A stretch of 39,241 nucleotides of DNA from Ottowia sp. (GCA_023228705.1 JALOAS010000018.1:1-39241), one strand, 5' to 3'; shown: positions 24,481-33,250, counted from the stretch's first letter. The notes: generated by a model from the sequence alone, not told the origin. Numbers and translations: made by a program.

Positions 24481-24742
24481 GCTGCGCTGGACCCGGCAGA
24501 CACTGGCGCGCCTGGACAGCATCGCCGCCTACATTGCCCGCGACAACCCAGCCCGGGCCACCAGCTTTGTACGCGAGCTGCGCGACAAGACCAATATCCT
24601 GCGCGAGCGCCTGCCCGGCCGCCCCGGGCGCGTATACGGCACGCGCGAGCTGGTGCTGCACAAGCACTACATCGCCGTGTATCGAGTGCAGGGCGACGAG
24701 GTGCATATCCTCACCTTGTTCCATACGGCGCAAAAGCGCTGA
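24470..24742 (+). CDS. ParE/RelE-family toxin
   Basis: A 90-residue RelE/ParE superfamily protein: LRWTRQTLARLDSIAAYIARDNPARATSFVRELRDKTNIL (helical hairpin), GRPGRVYGTRELVLHKHYIAVYRV and the closing VHILTLFHTAQKR are typical. The REL-V-YIAVYRV-VHILTLFHTAQ core is the family signature. ParE members poison gyrase and RelE members cut mRNA; the HxxQ-type ending (HTAQKR) is shared by both, so the target is open. Confidence 0.88.
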   Translation: MARRLRWTRQTLARLDSIAAYIARDNPARATSFVRELRDKTNILRERLPGRPGRVYGTRELVLHKHYIAVYRVQGDEVHILTLFHTAQKR

Positions 24743-25024
24743 TCCAGCCTCGGCTATGGGCGTGGTGGTTTCACGACCCCAAATACTTATCGATGATTGC
24801 AACGCACGATGCTGTAGTTACCGCACCAACGCCCAGCCGCACCACGGAGCCACGGTAATCTCTGCATGGTGATACGTCGCAGTACCGGTCGGCAGCCTCT
24901 CAAAGCAGGGACAACGTGGCAGCGGCGCGCAATACCCAACCTGCACCTGCAGGCCAGGCGTCGACGTGCTGTCGCTTGCCGGGCCGCTTTCCCTGCGCCC
25001 GGCGCTCGTTGGGTGTGCCGAGAT
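24743..25024. other. Non-coding gap, nothing recognised
   Basis: About 280 bp of GC-rich sequence between the ParE gene and the next mosaic repeat. Frames on either strand are rich in Arg/Ala and resemble no known protein. No hairpin or promoter stands out. Confidence 0.4.
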
Positions 25025-25137
25025 GCTCCAGCACGACAGGCGGGCGTCCAGCGTCCAGCGAGATCATGCGCCACGCCAAACGCCCAACGCTCAACGCCAA
25101 ACGCTCAACCTCCCCATGGCGCCCTCGCCGCGATCGG
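25025..25137. repeat. Mosaic repeat element (short, forward)
   Basis: A partial element lacking the palindrome: CGTCCAG heptamers, the 'gagatcatgcgccacgcc' linker, CGCCCAA/CGCTCAA/CGCCAAA heptamers and the CCTCCCCATGGCGCCC-CGCCGCGAT block. It ends 3 bp before the stop of the tolC-like gene. Confidence 0.8.
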
Positions 25138-25140
25138 GCT

Positions 25141-26562
25141 TCAGTCCGCCATCCGCGGCAGGTCCAGCAGCGCATTCACCTGTGCCAGGTCAGGTTCCGA
25201 CAGCGTGCCGGCCGCCTGCTGCAGCTGCAGCAGCCCCAGCAGCACGTCGTAGCGCGCCCGGGCCAGGTTGTTCTCGGCGTCGTACACCTCGCTTTGCGCG
25301 TTGAGCACGTCGATGTTGATGCGCACGCCCACCTCGTAACCCCGCTGGTTTGCCTGCAGTGCGCTGCGCGCCGACGCCAGTGCCGCCTCCAGCGCCGCCA
25401 CCTGCGCCATGCCCGACTGCACGCCAAAAAACGCCGCCTGCACCGCTTGCGTGACATCGCGCCGGCTGCCGTCGAGGTTGGCACGGGCCTTGTCCTGCGC
25501 GGCCAGTGTTTCCCGGATCCGATACTGCGTGGACAGGCCGCTGAAGAGCGGCAGCGTGACTTGCACGCCGATGCTGGCATTCTTGCCGCCGCCCAGCGCC
25601 GGGGTCCGACTGGAGTTGCCGCCGTAATGCGTGCTGCTGGCGCTCATCTGCAGGTCCACCGTGGGCAGGTGTCCGGCGCGCGCCTTGCGCGTATCCAGCT
25701 CGGCCAAGTGCAGTGCCACGGCCTGCTGCCGGATCTGCGCATTGTCCGCCTGCGCCAGCGCCAGCCATTGCTGCACCGTCTCCGGCTCCAGGCGCGGCAG
25801 TTGCACCGGCTCGGCCAGCGGCAGCGGAACCGCATTGACCTGTCCGACCACCTCCTGCAGTGCCAATTGCTTCACGTGCAAGTCGTTTTGCGCCGCAATC
25901 TCCTGCGCGATGGCCGCGTCCAGGCGGGCCTGCGCCTCGCGGCTGTCGGTGATGGTGGCGTTGCCAATGTCAAAATTGCGCTGTGCCAGTTGCCACTGCC
26001 GCTCTATGGCCTGTTTCAGCGCCTGCACCGACTCCAGCGCATTTTGCGCCGCCAGCACGTCAAAATACGCCTGCGCCACGCGGACCATCAGGTCCTGTTC
26101 GGCCGCATCCAGTGCGATCTCCGCGGTCTGCGTCGCCTCCCGGCTCTGGTCCCAGGCAATCTTTTCCACCGGCCGATAAATCGGCTGCACGCCGGCCAGC
26201 GTCACGCTCCGTGAATTGAAGCTGCTGCTACCCGACATACTCGGCAGGCTCGGCAAGCCCGGCAGGTCCGGCTGGCCCGGCAGGCCTGGCAGGCTCAGTC
26301 CGCCCGATTCTGTCCACGTGCGCGTGGCGTCGGCTTGCAGGCGCAGTTGGGGCAGCAGGCCGGCGCGCGCCTGTCCCGTTCGCGCCTGTGCCGCGTCCAC
26401 CTCGGCTCGCGCAGCCAGCACCGCCGCATCAAGCGGGCGCGCCGCATGGTACAGCGCCAGTAGCGACTGGGCCTGCGCCACGCCGCATGCGGCCAGCAAC
26501 AGGCCCAGGCAGAGCAGGTGCTGCAGCAGCCGCAGCCAATTCTTGAAGGGGAAATGAACCAT
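25141..26562 (-). CDS. tolC: TolC-family outer membrane efflux channel
   Basis: A 473-residue outer membrane factor. A signal peptide (FKNWLRLLQHLLCLGLLLAACGVAQA) is followed by the first repeat (LLALYHAARPLDAAVLAARAEVDAAQARTGQARAGLLPQL) and the second repeat (MAQVAALEAALASARSALQANQRGYEVGVRINIDVLNAQSEVYDAENNLARARYDVLLGLLQL). It forms the trimeric outer-membrane and periplasmic tunnel of efflux pumps or type I secretion. ATG at 26562 is preferred over 26589 because a TACAAT -10 lies at 26593-26588. An exposed early loop contains a Pro/Leu/Gly repeat of nine-nt period (26243-26296). Confidence 0.9.
   Translation of the reverse strand: MVHFPFKNWLRLLQHLLCLGLLLAACGVAQAQSLLALYHAARPLDAAVLAARAEVDAAQARTGQARAGLLPQLRLQADATRTWTESGGLSLPGLPGQPDLPGLPSLPSMSGSSSFNSRSVTLAGVQPIYRPVEKIAWDQSREATQTAEIALDAAEQDLMVRVAQAYFDVLAAQNALESVQALKQAIERQWQLAQRNFDIGNATITDSREAQARLDAAIAQEIAAQNDLHVKQLALQEVVGQVNAVPLPLAEPVQLPRLEPETVQQWLALAQADNAQIRQQAVALHLAELDTRKARAGHLPTVDLQMSASSTHYGGNSSRTPALGGGKNASIGVQVTLPLFSGLSTQYRIRETLAAQDKARANLDGSRRDVTQAVQAAFFGVQSGMAQVAALEAALASARSALQANQRGYEVGVRINIDVLNAQSEVYDAENNLARARYDVLLGLLQLQQAAGTLSEPDLAQVNALLDLPRMAD
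26243..26296. repeat. 9-nt repeats in the tolC coding region
   Basis: Six 9-nt units of the form GGCAGGCTC (variants GGCAAGCCC, GGCAGGTCC, GGCTGGCCC, GGCAGGCCT) encode a PGLPGQPDLPGLPSLP-type stretch. By comparison with TolC the position is the first surface loop, between the first two beta strands. Confidence 0.8.
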
Positions 26563-26587
26563 TGCGCGTTCAGCGGGAAAGCTGGCC

Positions 26588-26593
26588 ATTGTA
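26588..26593 (-). promoter_or_regulatory. tolC: tolC -10 hexamer
   Basis: TACAAT on the minus strand, 25 bp before the ATG at 26562. A matching -35 was not found; the sequence upstream is a mosaic repeat palindrome. The hexamer and its surroundings are duplicated at 23910. Confidence 0.5.
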
Positions 26594-26985
26594 GGAGGTC
26601 AGCCCTCTGGCCGATGGGGGCGTTGGGCGCGGCGCATGACGGATGACGGATGACCTCGCTGGCGCTTTGATGATCGCGCCGCTGCGCGGCTGCAATGATT
26701 GCGGCTGTGCCGCCATGATGGGAGGTTGAGCGTTTGAAGAGGTTGAGCGTAGAGCGTCCAGCGTTTGGCGTGGCGCATGACGGATGACCTCGCTGCCGCC
26801 TCGATGACTGCGGCTGCGCCGCCATGATGGGGAGGTTGAGCGTTTGAAGAGGTTGAGCGTAGAGCGTGGTGGGCACACGCTGGACGCTGAACGCTTGACG
26901 CCAAACCTTCATCAGCCGCCGCAGGCGGCTTTCATACAAGGCCCGCAAGGGCCGGGATCATCGGTCATCAGCGGCGCAATGGGGG
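26594..26985. repeat. Reverse-orientation mosaic repeats
   Basis: Contains a degenerate palindrome (26596-26611), two copies of the 'catgacggatgacctcgctg' linker, two copies of the GCTGCGCCGCCATGATGG block, TTGAGCG-type heptamers and, at 26870-26985, the 'acgctggacgctgaacgcttgacg' to GCCGCAGGCGGC block seen at 1-350. It fills the gap between tolC and waaA; 26986-27070 holds nothing recognisable. Confidence 0.8.
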
Positions 26986-27070
26986 CGGGGGCCCGCTCCA
27001 CGGGCGCGGATTCGATGACCGCAGAGGTCGTTGTGCGTATTGCGGCATGCGCCTGGCGGGGGCATCGCCG

Positions 27071-28435
27071 CTACGTGGGGCCGGTGTTGCCGTCCGGGCC
27101 CGGGGGCTGCGCCTGCAGGTGTTTCGCAATGGCCCTGGCCATGCGCGCCGCCGCGCCGCGGTATTTGCGGGCAAAGATGCGGCTGGCGCGGGCCATGACC
27201 TCGTGCAGCGCCGGGTTGGCGACCAGGTCCAGCGCCGCCTGCACGCCCTCCTCCATGCTGGTCACCCTGCGCGCGGCGTCAAAGCGCAGCGCTTGCGCCG
27301 CGGCTTCGTCAAAATTGAAGGTATGCGGGCCCATGACGACGGGGCAGCCGCAGGCTGCGGCTTCTATCATGTTCTGGCCGCCCAGCGGCTCAAAGCTGCC
27401 GCCCAGCAACGCTGCCGTGGCCAGCGCGTAGTACGCGGTCATCTCGCCCAGGCTGTCGCCCAGCCAGACGTCGGCCGGCTCGGGGCCGTGCTGCCACTGG
27501 CTGCGCCGGCTCAGGCTCAGGCCACGCTCCTGCACGAGCGCGGCAACGGCATCAAAGCGCTGCGGGTGGCGTGGCACGATCATCCATTGCGGCTGCTGCG
27601 ATGGCCCGGCACCTTGCATCAGCGCCTGCACGGCGTCCAGGAACGCGGCCTCCTCGCCTTCGCGCGAGCTGGCCAGCATGACGACCGGGCGCTGGCCCTG
27701 TGCCCGCCAGCGCTGGCCAAGCTGGACCAGGCCGGCGTCCACGGCCGCATCAAACTTGACGTTGCCAAAGACGCCCGCCACCGGCGCGCCGGCGCGGCGC
27801 AGGCGGACGGCGTCGGCCTCGGTCTGCGCCAGCGCCGCCTGCAGGCGCGCGTACGCGGGCCGCATCAGCCAGCGCACGCGCAGCGCGCCCTGCATGGACT
27901 TGTCCGACAGCCGCGCGTTGGCCAGCACCAGCGGAACGCCGGCGTCATGGCTGGCGCGCACCAGGTTGGGCCAGATCTCGGTTTCCATGAGCACGGCGAC
28001 GTCGGGCCGGTACCGCGCGATGAACCGGCGCGTGGCGCCGCGCGTATCCCAGGGCTGCCAGACCTGCGCGTCGCCGGCCTGCAGCAGCCTGGCGCCGGCA
28101 GCGCGGCCGGTGGCGGTGCCGTTGGTGAGCAGCAGCCGCATGCCGGGCCACTGCGCGCGCAGCGCGCCAAGCAGGATGGCTGCGGCGCGGGTCTCGCCCA
28201 GCGAGACGGCATGGATCCAGACCAGCGGTGCCTGGCCACCCGGCTGCGGGCGCGGTGGCGCTGCCGCATAGCGGCCAAAGCGCTCGGGCACCGCGTGCAG
28301 GTAGCCGGGCTCGGCTGCGCCCCGGCGGCGCAGCTTGCGGCGCAGCAGCGGTTGCACGAGCCAGACCGCGGCGTCGTACAGCGCCTGCGCCGTCGCCTGT
28401 TGCCAGGCGCTGGGCCATGACGACTCAGGCCGCAC
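27071..28435 (-). CDS. waaA: 3-deoxy-D-manno-octulosonic acid (Kdo) transferase
   Basis: A 454-residue GT-B enzyme: membrane-anchoring helix near LYDAAVWLVQPLLRRKL, then ERFGRYA, WIHAVSLGETRAA (catalytic glutamate region), LLLTNGTATGR, VAVLMETEIWPNLV, ANARLSDKS, and the C-terminal VWLGDSLGEMTAYYALATAALLGGSFEPLGGQNMIEAAACGCPVVMGPHTFNF. It attaches Kdo to lipid A precursor on the inner leaflet. No ATG is in frame near the start; the GTG at 28435 overlaps the phosphomannomutase stop by 11 bp and gives a normal length. A longer frame further upstream runs antiphase through the preceding gene and is not real. Confidence 0.9.
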   Translation of the reverse strand: MRPESSWPSAWQQATAQALYDAAVWLVQPLLRRKLRRRGAAEPGYLHAVPERFGRYAAAPPRPQPGGQAPLVWIHAVSLGETRAAAILLGALRAQWPGMRLLLTNGTATGRAAGARLLQAGDAQVWQPWDTRGATRRFIARYRPDVAVLMETEIWPNLVRASHDAGVPLVLANARLSDKSMQGALRVRWLMRPAYARLQAALAQTEADAVRLRRAGAPVAGVFGNVKFDAAVDAGLVQLGQRWRAQGQRPVVMLASSREGEEAAFLDAVQALMQGAGPSQQPQWMIVPRHPQRFDAVAALVQERGLSLSRRSQWQHGPEPADVWLGDSLGEMTAYYALATAALLGGSFEPLGGQNMIEAAACGCPVVMGPHTFNFDEAAAQALRFDAARRVTSMEEGVQAALDLVANPALHEVMARASRIFARKYRGAAARMARAIAKHLQAQPPGPDGNTGPT

Positions 28436-29813
28436 GGGCTTCCAGGCTGGCGCCGGGCTGGACGCGCCGCAGCAGCGCCAGCATGTCCTGGCGGATGCGC
28501 GCCAGCGCTGCCTGGCTCTGCCCCTCAAAGCGCAGCACCAGCACCGGCGTGGTGTTGCTGGCGCGGATGAGGCCAAAACCGTCGGGCCAGTCCACGCGCA
28601 CGCCGTCCAGCGTGCTGACCTGCGCGGGTGGTGCAAAGGCTTGTGGTGCCGCATCCTGCAGGGCTGCCGCCACGCGGTGCGCCTGGCCGTCCGCGCAGGC
28701 GATGGTGAGCTCGGGTGTAGAAAAACTGGCGGGCAGCGCGTGCAGCACGGCGCCGGCATCGGCGTGGCGGCTGAGCAACTCCAGCAGCCGGCAGCCCGCG
28801 TACGTGCCGTCGTCAAAGCCGTACCAGCGCTCGCCAAAGAACAGGTGCCCGCTCATCTCGCCGCCCAGCGGCGCGCCCACCTCGCGCATCCGGGCCTTGA
28901 TCAGCGAGTGGCCGGTCTTGTGCATCATGGGCTGGCCGCCGGCAGCGGTGATCGCCGGCGCCAGTTGCTGCGTGCACTTGACGTCAAAGACGATGGGCTG
29001 GCCGGGGCAGCGCTGCAGCACGTCGCGCGCAAGGAGGATGAGCTGGCGGTCCGGGAAGATGGTCTGGCCGTCCCGGGTGACCACGCCCAGGCGGTCGCCG
29101 TCGCCGTCCAGGGCCAGGCCCAGCTCGGCACCGGTCTCGCGCAGCGCCTGCCGCAGCGCGTGCAGGTTCTCCGGGTTGCCGGGGTCGGGGTGGTGGTTGG
29201 GGAAATGGCCATCGACTTCGGAGAACAGCTCGACCACCTCGCAACCGATGGCCCGGAACACCGCGGGCGCCGACGCGCCGGCCACGCCATTGCCGCAATC
29301 AAGGACGATCTTCATGGGCCGCGCCAGCGCAATATCCTGCCGGATTCGCTGCAGGTACGCGGGAAACACATCGTGCCGGCGCACGTGGCCGGCCGCATGC
29401 TGCCCACCTGCTGCGCCCTGCCCGGCCATGGCAGCGCCCAGCGCGCGGATTTGCCCGCCGTGGATGGCCTGCCGCGCAAGCACCATCTTGAAGCCGTTGT
29501 CGGCCGGCGGGTTGTGGCTGCCCGTCACCTGGACGCCACTGCGGCACAGCGTGTGCGTGGCAAAGTAAAGCATGGGCGTGGTGGCCAGGCCGATGTCGAT
29601 CACGTCGACCCCGGCCGCTGCCAGACCGCGCGCCAGCGCCGCCGCCAGTTCCGGGCTGGACAGGCGGCCGTCACGCCCAACGGCCACGGCGTCTTCCCCG
29701 GCAGCGCGCACGCGCTGGCCAAACGCCAGCCCCAGCCGCCGGGCAACATCGGCATTGATGCTGCGCGGGACGCTGCCGCGAATGTCGTAGGCCTTGAAAA
29801 TCGATGCATCCAT
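28425..29813 (-). CDS. Phosphomannomutase/phosphoglucomutase
   Basis: A 462-residue alpha-D-phosphohexomutase (AlgC/ManB type). Start MDASIFKAYDIRGSVP; catalytic phosphoserine Ser99 in VTGSHNPPADNG; metal loop DGDGDR (236-241); sugar-binding GEMSGH (319-324); phosphate-binding RASNTTPVLVLRFEG at the end. It interconverts hexose 6- and 1-phosphates, supplying GDP-mannose or UDP-glucose precursors for LPS and the polysaccharide island. An ATG two codons upstream (29819) is equally possible. Coupled to waaA by overlap. Confidence 0.92.
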   Translation of the reverse strand: MDASIFKAYDIRGSVPRSINADVARRLGLAFGQRVRAAGEDAVAVGRDGRLSSPELAAALARGLAAAGVDVIDIGLATTPMLYFATHTLCRSGVQVTGSHNPPADNGFKMVLARQAIHGGQIRALGAAMAGQGAAGGQHAAGHVRRHDVFPAYLQRIRQDIALARPMKIVLDCGNGVAGASAPAVFRAIGCEVVELFSEVDGHFPNHHPDPGNPENLHALRQALRETGAELGLALDGDGDRLGVVTRDGQTIFPDRQLILLARDVLQRCPGQPIVFDVKCTQQLAPAITAAGGQPMMHKTGHSLIKARMREVGAPLGGEMSGHLFFGERWYGFDDGTYAGCRLLELLSRHADAGAVLHALPASFSTPELTIACADGQAHRVAAALQDAAPQAFAPPAQVSTLDGVRVDWPDGFGLIRASNTTPVLVLRFEGQSQAALARIRQDMLALLRRVQPGASLEARAA

Positions 29814-29829
29814 GCGCATGGCCCGAGTG

Positions 29830-30271
29830 TAGTGGCGCATGACGGATGACGGATGACCTCGCTGGCGCTTCGTATGATTGCGGCTGCGCCGCCATGATGG
29901 AGAGGTTGGGCGTTGAGCGTTGAGCGTTGAGCGTTTTGCGTGGCGCATGACGGACGCTGGACGGCCAGCGGTCTTCTGTGGGAGGCCAGCCCTCTGGCCG
30001 ATTCCCCGATTGTGTGAGGTGCGCCGGTTGCTATTGGATGCGGCGGTGTGGATGGAGCGGGGAATCGCGGCGAGGGCGCCATGGGGAGGTTGAGCGTTTG
30101 GCGTGGCGCATGACAGATGTGACCTCGCTGGACGCTGAACGCTCAACGCCAAACCTTCATGGGCCAAGGTCATCGGTCATCCGGAGCGGGGAATCGCGAC
30201 GGGGGCGCCGCTCCCACAGGACGTCATCCATGGTTTGACGCCGCGAACGCCAAACGCTCAACGCTCAACGC
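29830..30271. repeat. Mosaic repeat elements in both orientations
   Basis: Holds a reverse element with 'catgacggatgacctcgctgg', the GCTGCGCCGCCATGATGG block, TTGAGCG heptamers, palindrome GGCCAGCCCTCTGGCC (29984-29999), then the GGAGCGGGGAATCGCGGCGAGGGCGCCATGGGG block, more heptamers and a final forward heptamer run ending at the riboflavin synthase stop. No gene is supported. Confidence 0.82.
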
Positions 30272-30889
30272 TCAACCTCTTTTCAGCATGCGCGCAACGT
30301 AGCGCGCGACCAGGTCCACTTCCAGGTTGACGCGGCTGCCCGCCTCCAGCGTGTGCAAGGTGGTGTTCTGCACCGTGTGCGGAATGAGGTTGATGCCGAA
30401 GCGGCAACCGGCCGCCTCGTCGGCCACGTCGTTGACCGTGAGGCTGACGCCGTTGACCGCCACCGAGCCCTTGTACGCCAGGTACGGCCCCAGATCGGCC
30501 GGCGCCAGCACCTCAAGCCGCCAGCTCTCGCCCACCGGCTCAAAGCGCGTGACGGTGCCCACACCGTCCACGTGGCCGGCCACCAGGTGCCCGCCCAGCC
30601 GGTCGGCGGCGCGCAGCGCCTTTTCCAGGTTGACCGGCCCCGGTGCGTCCAGCCCCACGGTGCGCGCCAGCGACTCGGCCGAGACGTCCGCGCTGAAGCA
30701 CGGCGTGGCCTTGTCCAGCGCCACGGCGGTCATGCAGGCCCCGTTGATCGCAATGCTGTCGCCCGGCGCCACGTCGTCCAGGTAGCCTGCCGGCGTGTGG
30801 ACGACAAGCCGCTTGCCGTGTGCGGCGCCGGCGCCCAGTGCAGCCACGTCGCCAATGCGGCCCACGCCCGTGATGATTCCGGTAAACAT
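30272..30889 (-). CDS. ribE: Riboflavin synthase, alpha subunit
   Basis: A 205-residue protein with two lumazine-binding repeats. First: MFTGIITGVGRI, GDSIAINGACMTAVAL, FSADVSAESLART. Second: GGHLVAGHVDGVGTVTRF, YKGSVAVNGVSLTVNDV, FGINLIPHTVQNTTL. It dismutates 6,7-dimethyl-8-ribityllumazine into riboflavin. Start ATG at 30889 gives the canonical MFTGII; an AGGAGGG sequence lies 11 nt upstream. No other rib gene or FMN riboswitch is visible in the window. Confidence 0.93.
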   Translation of the reverse strand: MFTGIITGVGRIGDVAALGAGAAHGKRLVVHTPAGYLDDVAPGDSIAINGACMTAVALDKATPCFSADVSAESLARTVGLDAPGPVNLEKALRAADRLGGHLVAGHVDGVGTVTRFEPVGESWRLEVLAPADLGPYLAYKGSVAVNGVSLTVNDVADEAAGCRFGINLIPHTVQNTTLHTLEAGSRVNLEVDLVARYVARMLKRG

Positions 30890-31290
30890 GTCTTGCCATT
30901 CCCTCCTGCGCCTTGCGGCTGTCATCCTGCAGCCGGCGCACCGGCTCGATGCGGCGGCCAGGCACCAGCAGGAAAATCAGCGCGCCCCGGGCCGCACCCG
31001 GTGCGGCATCCCCGGCCATGATCTGCTGCCTGCCCTCTGTTGCGAACTGCAGAAGGTAGCATGTTCCTTGCGCCTGCCTCTCGGCGGCAGGCCGCGGCCT
31101 GCAGTACACGCTGCGGCGCGCCACGCCCAGCAGCCGCGCTTGGCGCGTGCAGCGCCTTGAGGTCCACCGCCGGTTCCGTTGCATCGTTGCCGCCAAATGC
31201 AGCAGCAGGCTCCAGCAGCTGCTTCTTCCCCGGTGCGGAACCAACCGGGCGCGCTACAGTTCAAGGAACTTGAGGGAAAAGAAGATCGTC
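30890..31290. other. Gap upstream of riboflavin synthase
   Basis: About 400 bp with no convincing gene. Minus-strand frames include LLGVARRSVYCRPRPAAER, vaguely like the start of IS3-type transposase OrfB, but they lack a continuing domain. Possibly degraded coding sequence. Confidence 0.4.
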
Positions 31291-31509
31291 ATGAAAAGAC
31301 ATGCAAGGTTTGCTGCCGCGCTTCTGGACGGTCTGGGCTCCAGCGTCAGCATATTCGAGCCCGCCCGGCTACACCGCATGACCGGCTCTGACTTGGGACG
31401 CATGCGTGATGACGCACGCCGCGTCGGCAACACCATGCGTGACGTAACGGCGCGCGAATCTGCAAAACACCAGAGTGGCCAGGAAGACTCCACAAAGCAA
31501 ACGCAATAA
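31291..31509 (+). CDS. Small hypothetical protein
   Basis: A 72-residue basic, hydrophilic protein (MKRHARFAAALLDGLGSSVSI, then FEPARLHRMTGSDLGRMRDDARRVGNTMRDV). No membrane segment or known motif. A GAGGG sequence lies 13 nt before the ATG. Not recognised. It precedes the DUF2335-like frame and overlaps it by 35 bp; the two may belong together. Confidence 0.45.
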   Translation: MKRHARFAAALLDGLGSSVSIFEPARLHRMTGSDLGRMRDDARRVGNTMRDVTARESAKHQSGQEDSTKQTQ

Positions 31510-31759
31510 GTCAACGCCCATCCTTTCGGCCGAATGGCAGGGGCCGCTGCCACCTCCCGGAGCGCTGCAGCAATTCGACCAGATCATCCCCGACGGCGCC
31601 GAACGCATCATGCAGATGCCAGCCCGCGCTGCACGGGTTTTCTTTTTGCCCTTCCGCCTGGCAATACGGCTTTGCCAAGTCGCGACGCGCGCATTTGCCA
31701 GCGCCCGCTCGACCTTCACCACGGCATCCGCGTTCAGGAAACTGCAGCGGCACCCGTAA
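31475..31759 (+). pseudogene. Possible DUF2335-like fragment
   Basis: A 94-codon frame containing WQGPLPPPGALQQFDQIIPDGAERIMQM, which resembles the N-terminal motif of DUF2335 membrane proteins (GPLPPP, then a PGxAERI helix). The expected helical middle and the two C-terminal membrane helices are absent; the frame ends in Arg/Ala-rich sequence. Probably a truncated or frameshifted remnant. Assignment from motif memory only. Confidence 0.35.
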
Positions 31760-32054
31760 CACCGGAATCATCGGCCTGGCTGCCGCCTGCAAAGACGCCG
31801 ACCCGCAGCCTCCGTCGATACGCCGCCGCTCATCGCAAGCGTTCGCCAGACCATCGGCAAAGCGCGCCGAACCCGCTCGCGCAACCGGGCTCACCACGCA
31901 ACAGCCACAAGGTGGGACACGAGCCTGGCCACCCTTCGCTGCGAGGCCAAAAAAGCAAGCGAGGCAACAAAAAGTCGCGCCCCCGAGGGTTGCACGAGCT
32001 GCCGCACCCAAAGAAAAAGCCCCGCAAACGCTTGATTTGCGAGGCTTCCGTGTA

Positions 32055-32131
32055 TGGCGCGGCTGGCAGGATTCGAACCCACGACCCCTTGGTTCGTAGC
32101 CAAGTACTCTATCCAACTGAGCTACAGCCGC
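32055..32131 (-). tRNA. tRNA-Arg (ACG)
   Basis: A 77-nt cloverleaf with 7-bp acceptor stem GCGGCTG/CAGCCGC, D-arm TAGCTCAGTTGGATAGAG, anticodon ACG (32095-32097), T-arm with GTTCGAATCC and encoded CCA. A2 of the anticodon would be converted to inosine at position 34, the common Arg tRNA for CGN codons. Confidence 0.95.
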
Positions 32132-32159
32132 GCGGAACTGGCCATTATACGTTCATGCA

Positions 32160-32236
<77 letters not shown>

Positions 32237-32289
32237 GCTGCACGGGCAGCAAATCAGTGTAGCACAAGCACTTACAAGCGTCTTCCCCT

Positions 32290-32590
32290 TCTGGGAGGCC
32301 GCCCCGGGGCGCAAAGCATGACGGATGACCTCGCTGGCGCTTCGTATGACCGCGCCGCTTCGCGGCGGCAATGATTGCGGCTGCGCCGCGATGATGGGAG
32401 GTTGAGCGTTGAGCGTTGAGCGTTGAGCGTTGAGCGTTGAGCGTTGGGCGTTGGGCGTTGGGCGTTGGGCGTTGAGCGTGGTGGGCTCACGCTGGACGCT
32501 CAACGCTTGACGCCAAACCTTCATCAGCCGCCACAGGCGGCTTTCATACGAGACCCGCAGGGGCCGAGGTCATCCGTCATGCGCCCCGCG
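32290..32590. repeat. Mosaic repeat with 11-unit heptamer array
   Basis: Reverse-orientation element: 'catgacggatgacctcgctgg' linker, GCCGCTTCGCGGCGGC palindrome, GCTGCGCCGCGATGATGG block, then 11 heptamers (32402-32478: six TTGAGCG, four TTGGGCG, one TTGAGCG), the 'acgctggacgctcaacgcttgacg' block and the GCCGCCACAGGCGGC block (shared with 1-350 and 26870-26985), ending at the VapC gene. Confidence 0.85.
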
Positions 32591-32607
32591 CAACGCCCGC
32601 TGGCCGG

Positions 32608-33027
32608 TCAGCTGCGCAAGGGATTCACGACCACCACATCGCCGTATCGCTGGCCGTGCGCCATGTCCTCGGACCACAGGCGGGCCGCACCGGCCCGTTG
32701 GGCTGCCGCCACGATCAGGCTGTCCCGGAAGCTCAGGTTCCAGCGGGGTTGCACGTCAAATGCTGCCGCGAGCAACGCCCGGTCGTTGTCGATGACGCGC
32801 CATGCCAGGTACAGCGACACCCGCCGTGCCGACGCCGGTGCCGACAGCCCCGCCTTGCGCATCAGGTTGACGTGCAGCTCCTGGAGCACCTGCACGCTCA
32901 CGACCGCGCTGCCCGGCTCGGCCCAGAGCGCTCGCACGCGCTCGCGCGCCAGCGCATGCCGGGCATCGGGCGAATCCGTATGGGCGTAATACAGGACATT
33001 CGTATCGACAAATACCTCACCGCGCAT
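32608..33027 (-). CDS. VapC-type PIN-domain toxin
   Basis: A 139-residue PIN protein: VFVDTNVLYYAHT with the first catalytic Asp, QVLQELHVNLMRK with the Glu, and SFRDSLIVAAAQRAGAARLWSEDMAHGQRYG with the last acidic residues. These are Mg-dependent RNases that cut tRNA or rRNA. ATG at 33027 overlaps the antitoxin stop by 11 bp; the longer upstream frame is antisense to the antitoxin tail and is rejected. Confidence 0.88.
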   Translation of the reverse strand: MRGEVFVDTNVLYYAHTDSPDARHALARERVRALWAEPGSAVVSVQVLQELHVNLMRKAGLSAPASARRVSLYLAWRVIDNDRALLAAAFDVQPRWNLSFRDSLIVAAAQRAGAARLWSEDMAHGQRYGDVVVVNPLRS

Positions 33028-33250
33028 GCGCGTCGTCCCGGCCCAGGGTGCTGGCGTCGGCAACGGCGACGGGATCCGCCATGGCCTCGATGGCACGCTG
33101 GCGTGCGGGCTCGAACCCGTCCAGCTCATCGACGGCGCGGATCACCAGCTCGCTCACCCAGGCAGACACCGATGTATTGCGGTCCACCGCGATGTGCCTG
33201 ATGCGCCTGATGGTCTTTTCGTCCAGGCGAAGCGTGATGTTGGCGGTCAT
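33017..33250 (-). CDS. RHH-type antitoxin of the VapC pair
   Basis: A 77-residue ribbon-helix-helix protein: TANITLRLDEKTIRRIRHIAVDRNTSVSAWVSELVIRAVDEL (about 2-43), then an acidic tail. The start is decided by the ribosome site: AGGAG sits 8 nt before the ATG at 33250 but only 2 nt before the ATG at 33256. Expected to bind VapC and repress the shared promoter. Confidence 0.85.
   Translation of the reverse strand: MTANITLRLDEKTIRRIRHIAVDRNTSVSAWVSELVIRAVDELDGFEPARQRAIEAMADPVAVADASTLGRDDAHAR

Noticed and set aside
28436..28837. N-terminal extension of the waaA frame
   Set aside because: The extra 134 codons run in another frame through the phosphomannomutase 3' end; they are Arg/Trp/Cys-rich and lack any Kdo-transferase similarity. 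A GTG at 28435 gives a normal start.
29820..30173. 118-residue N-terminal extension of the phosphomannomutase
   Set aside because: It is translated mosaic repeat; the family's conserved start is at 29813.
30922..31244. IS3-type transposase OrfB start
   Set aside because: Only a short LLGVARRSVYCRP-like match with no continuing integrase domain, terminal repeats or partner frame.
31511..32116. Long minus-strand frame beginning MDRVLGYEPRGRGFESCQP
   Set aside because: Its start is the translation of the tRNA-Arg gene, a well-known artefact; the rest has no protein-like features.
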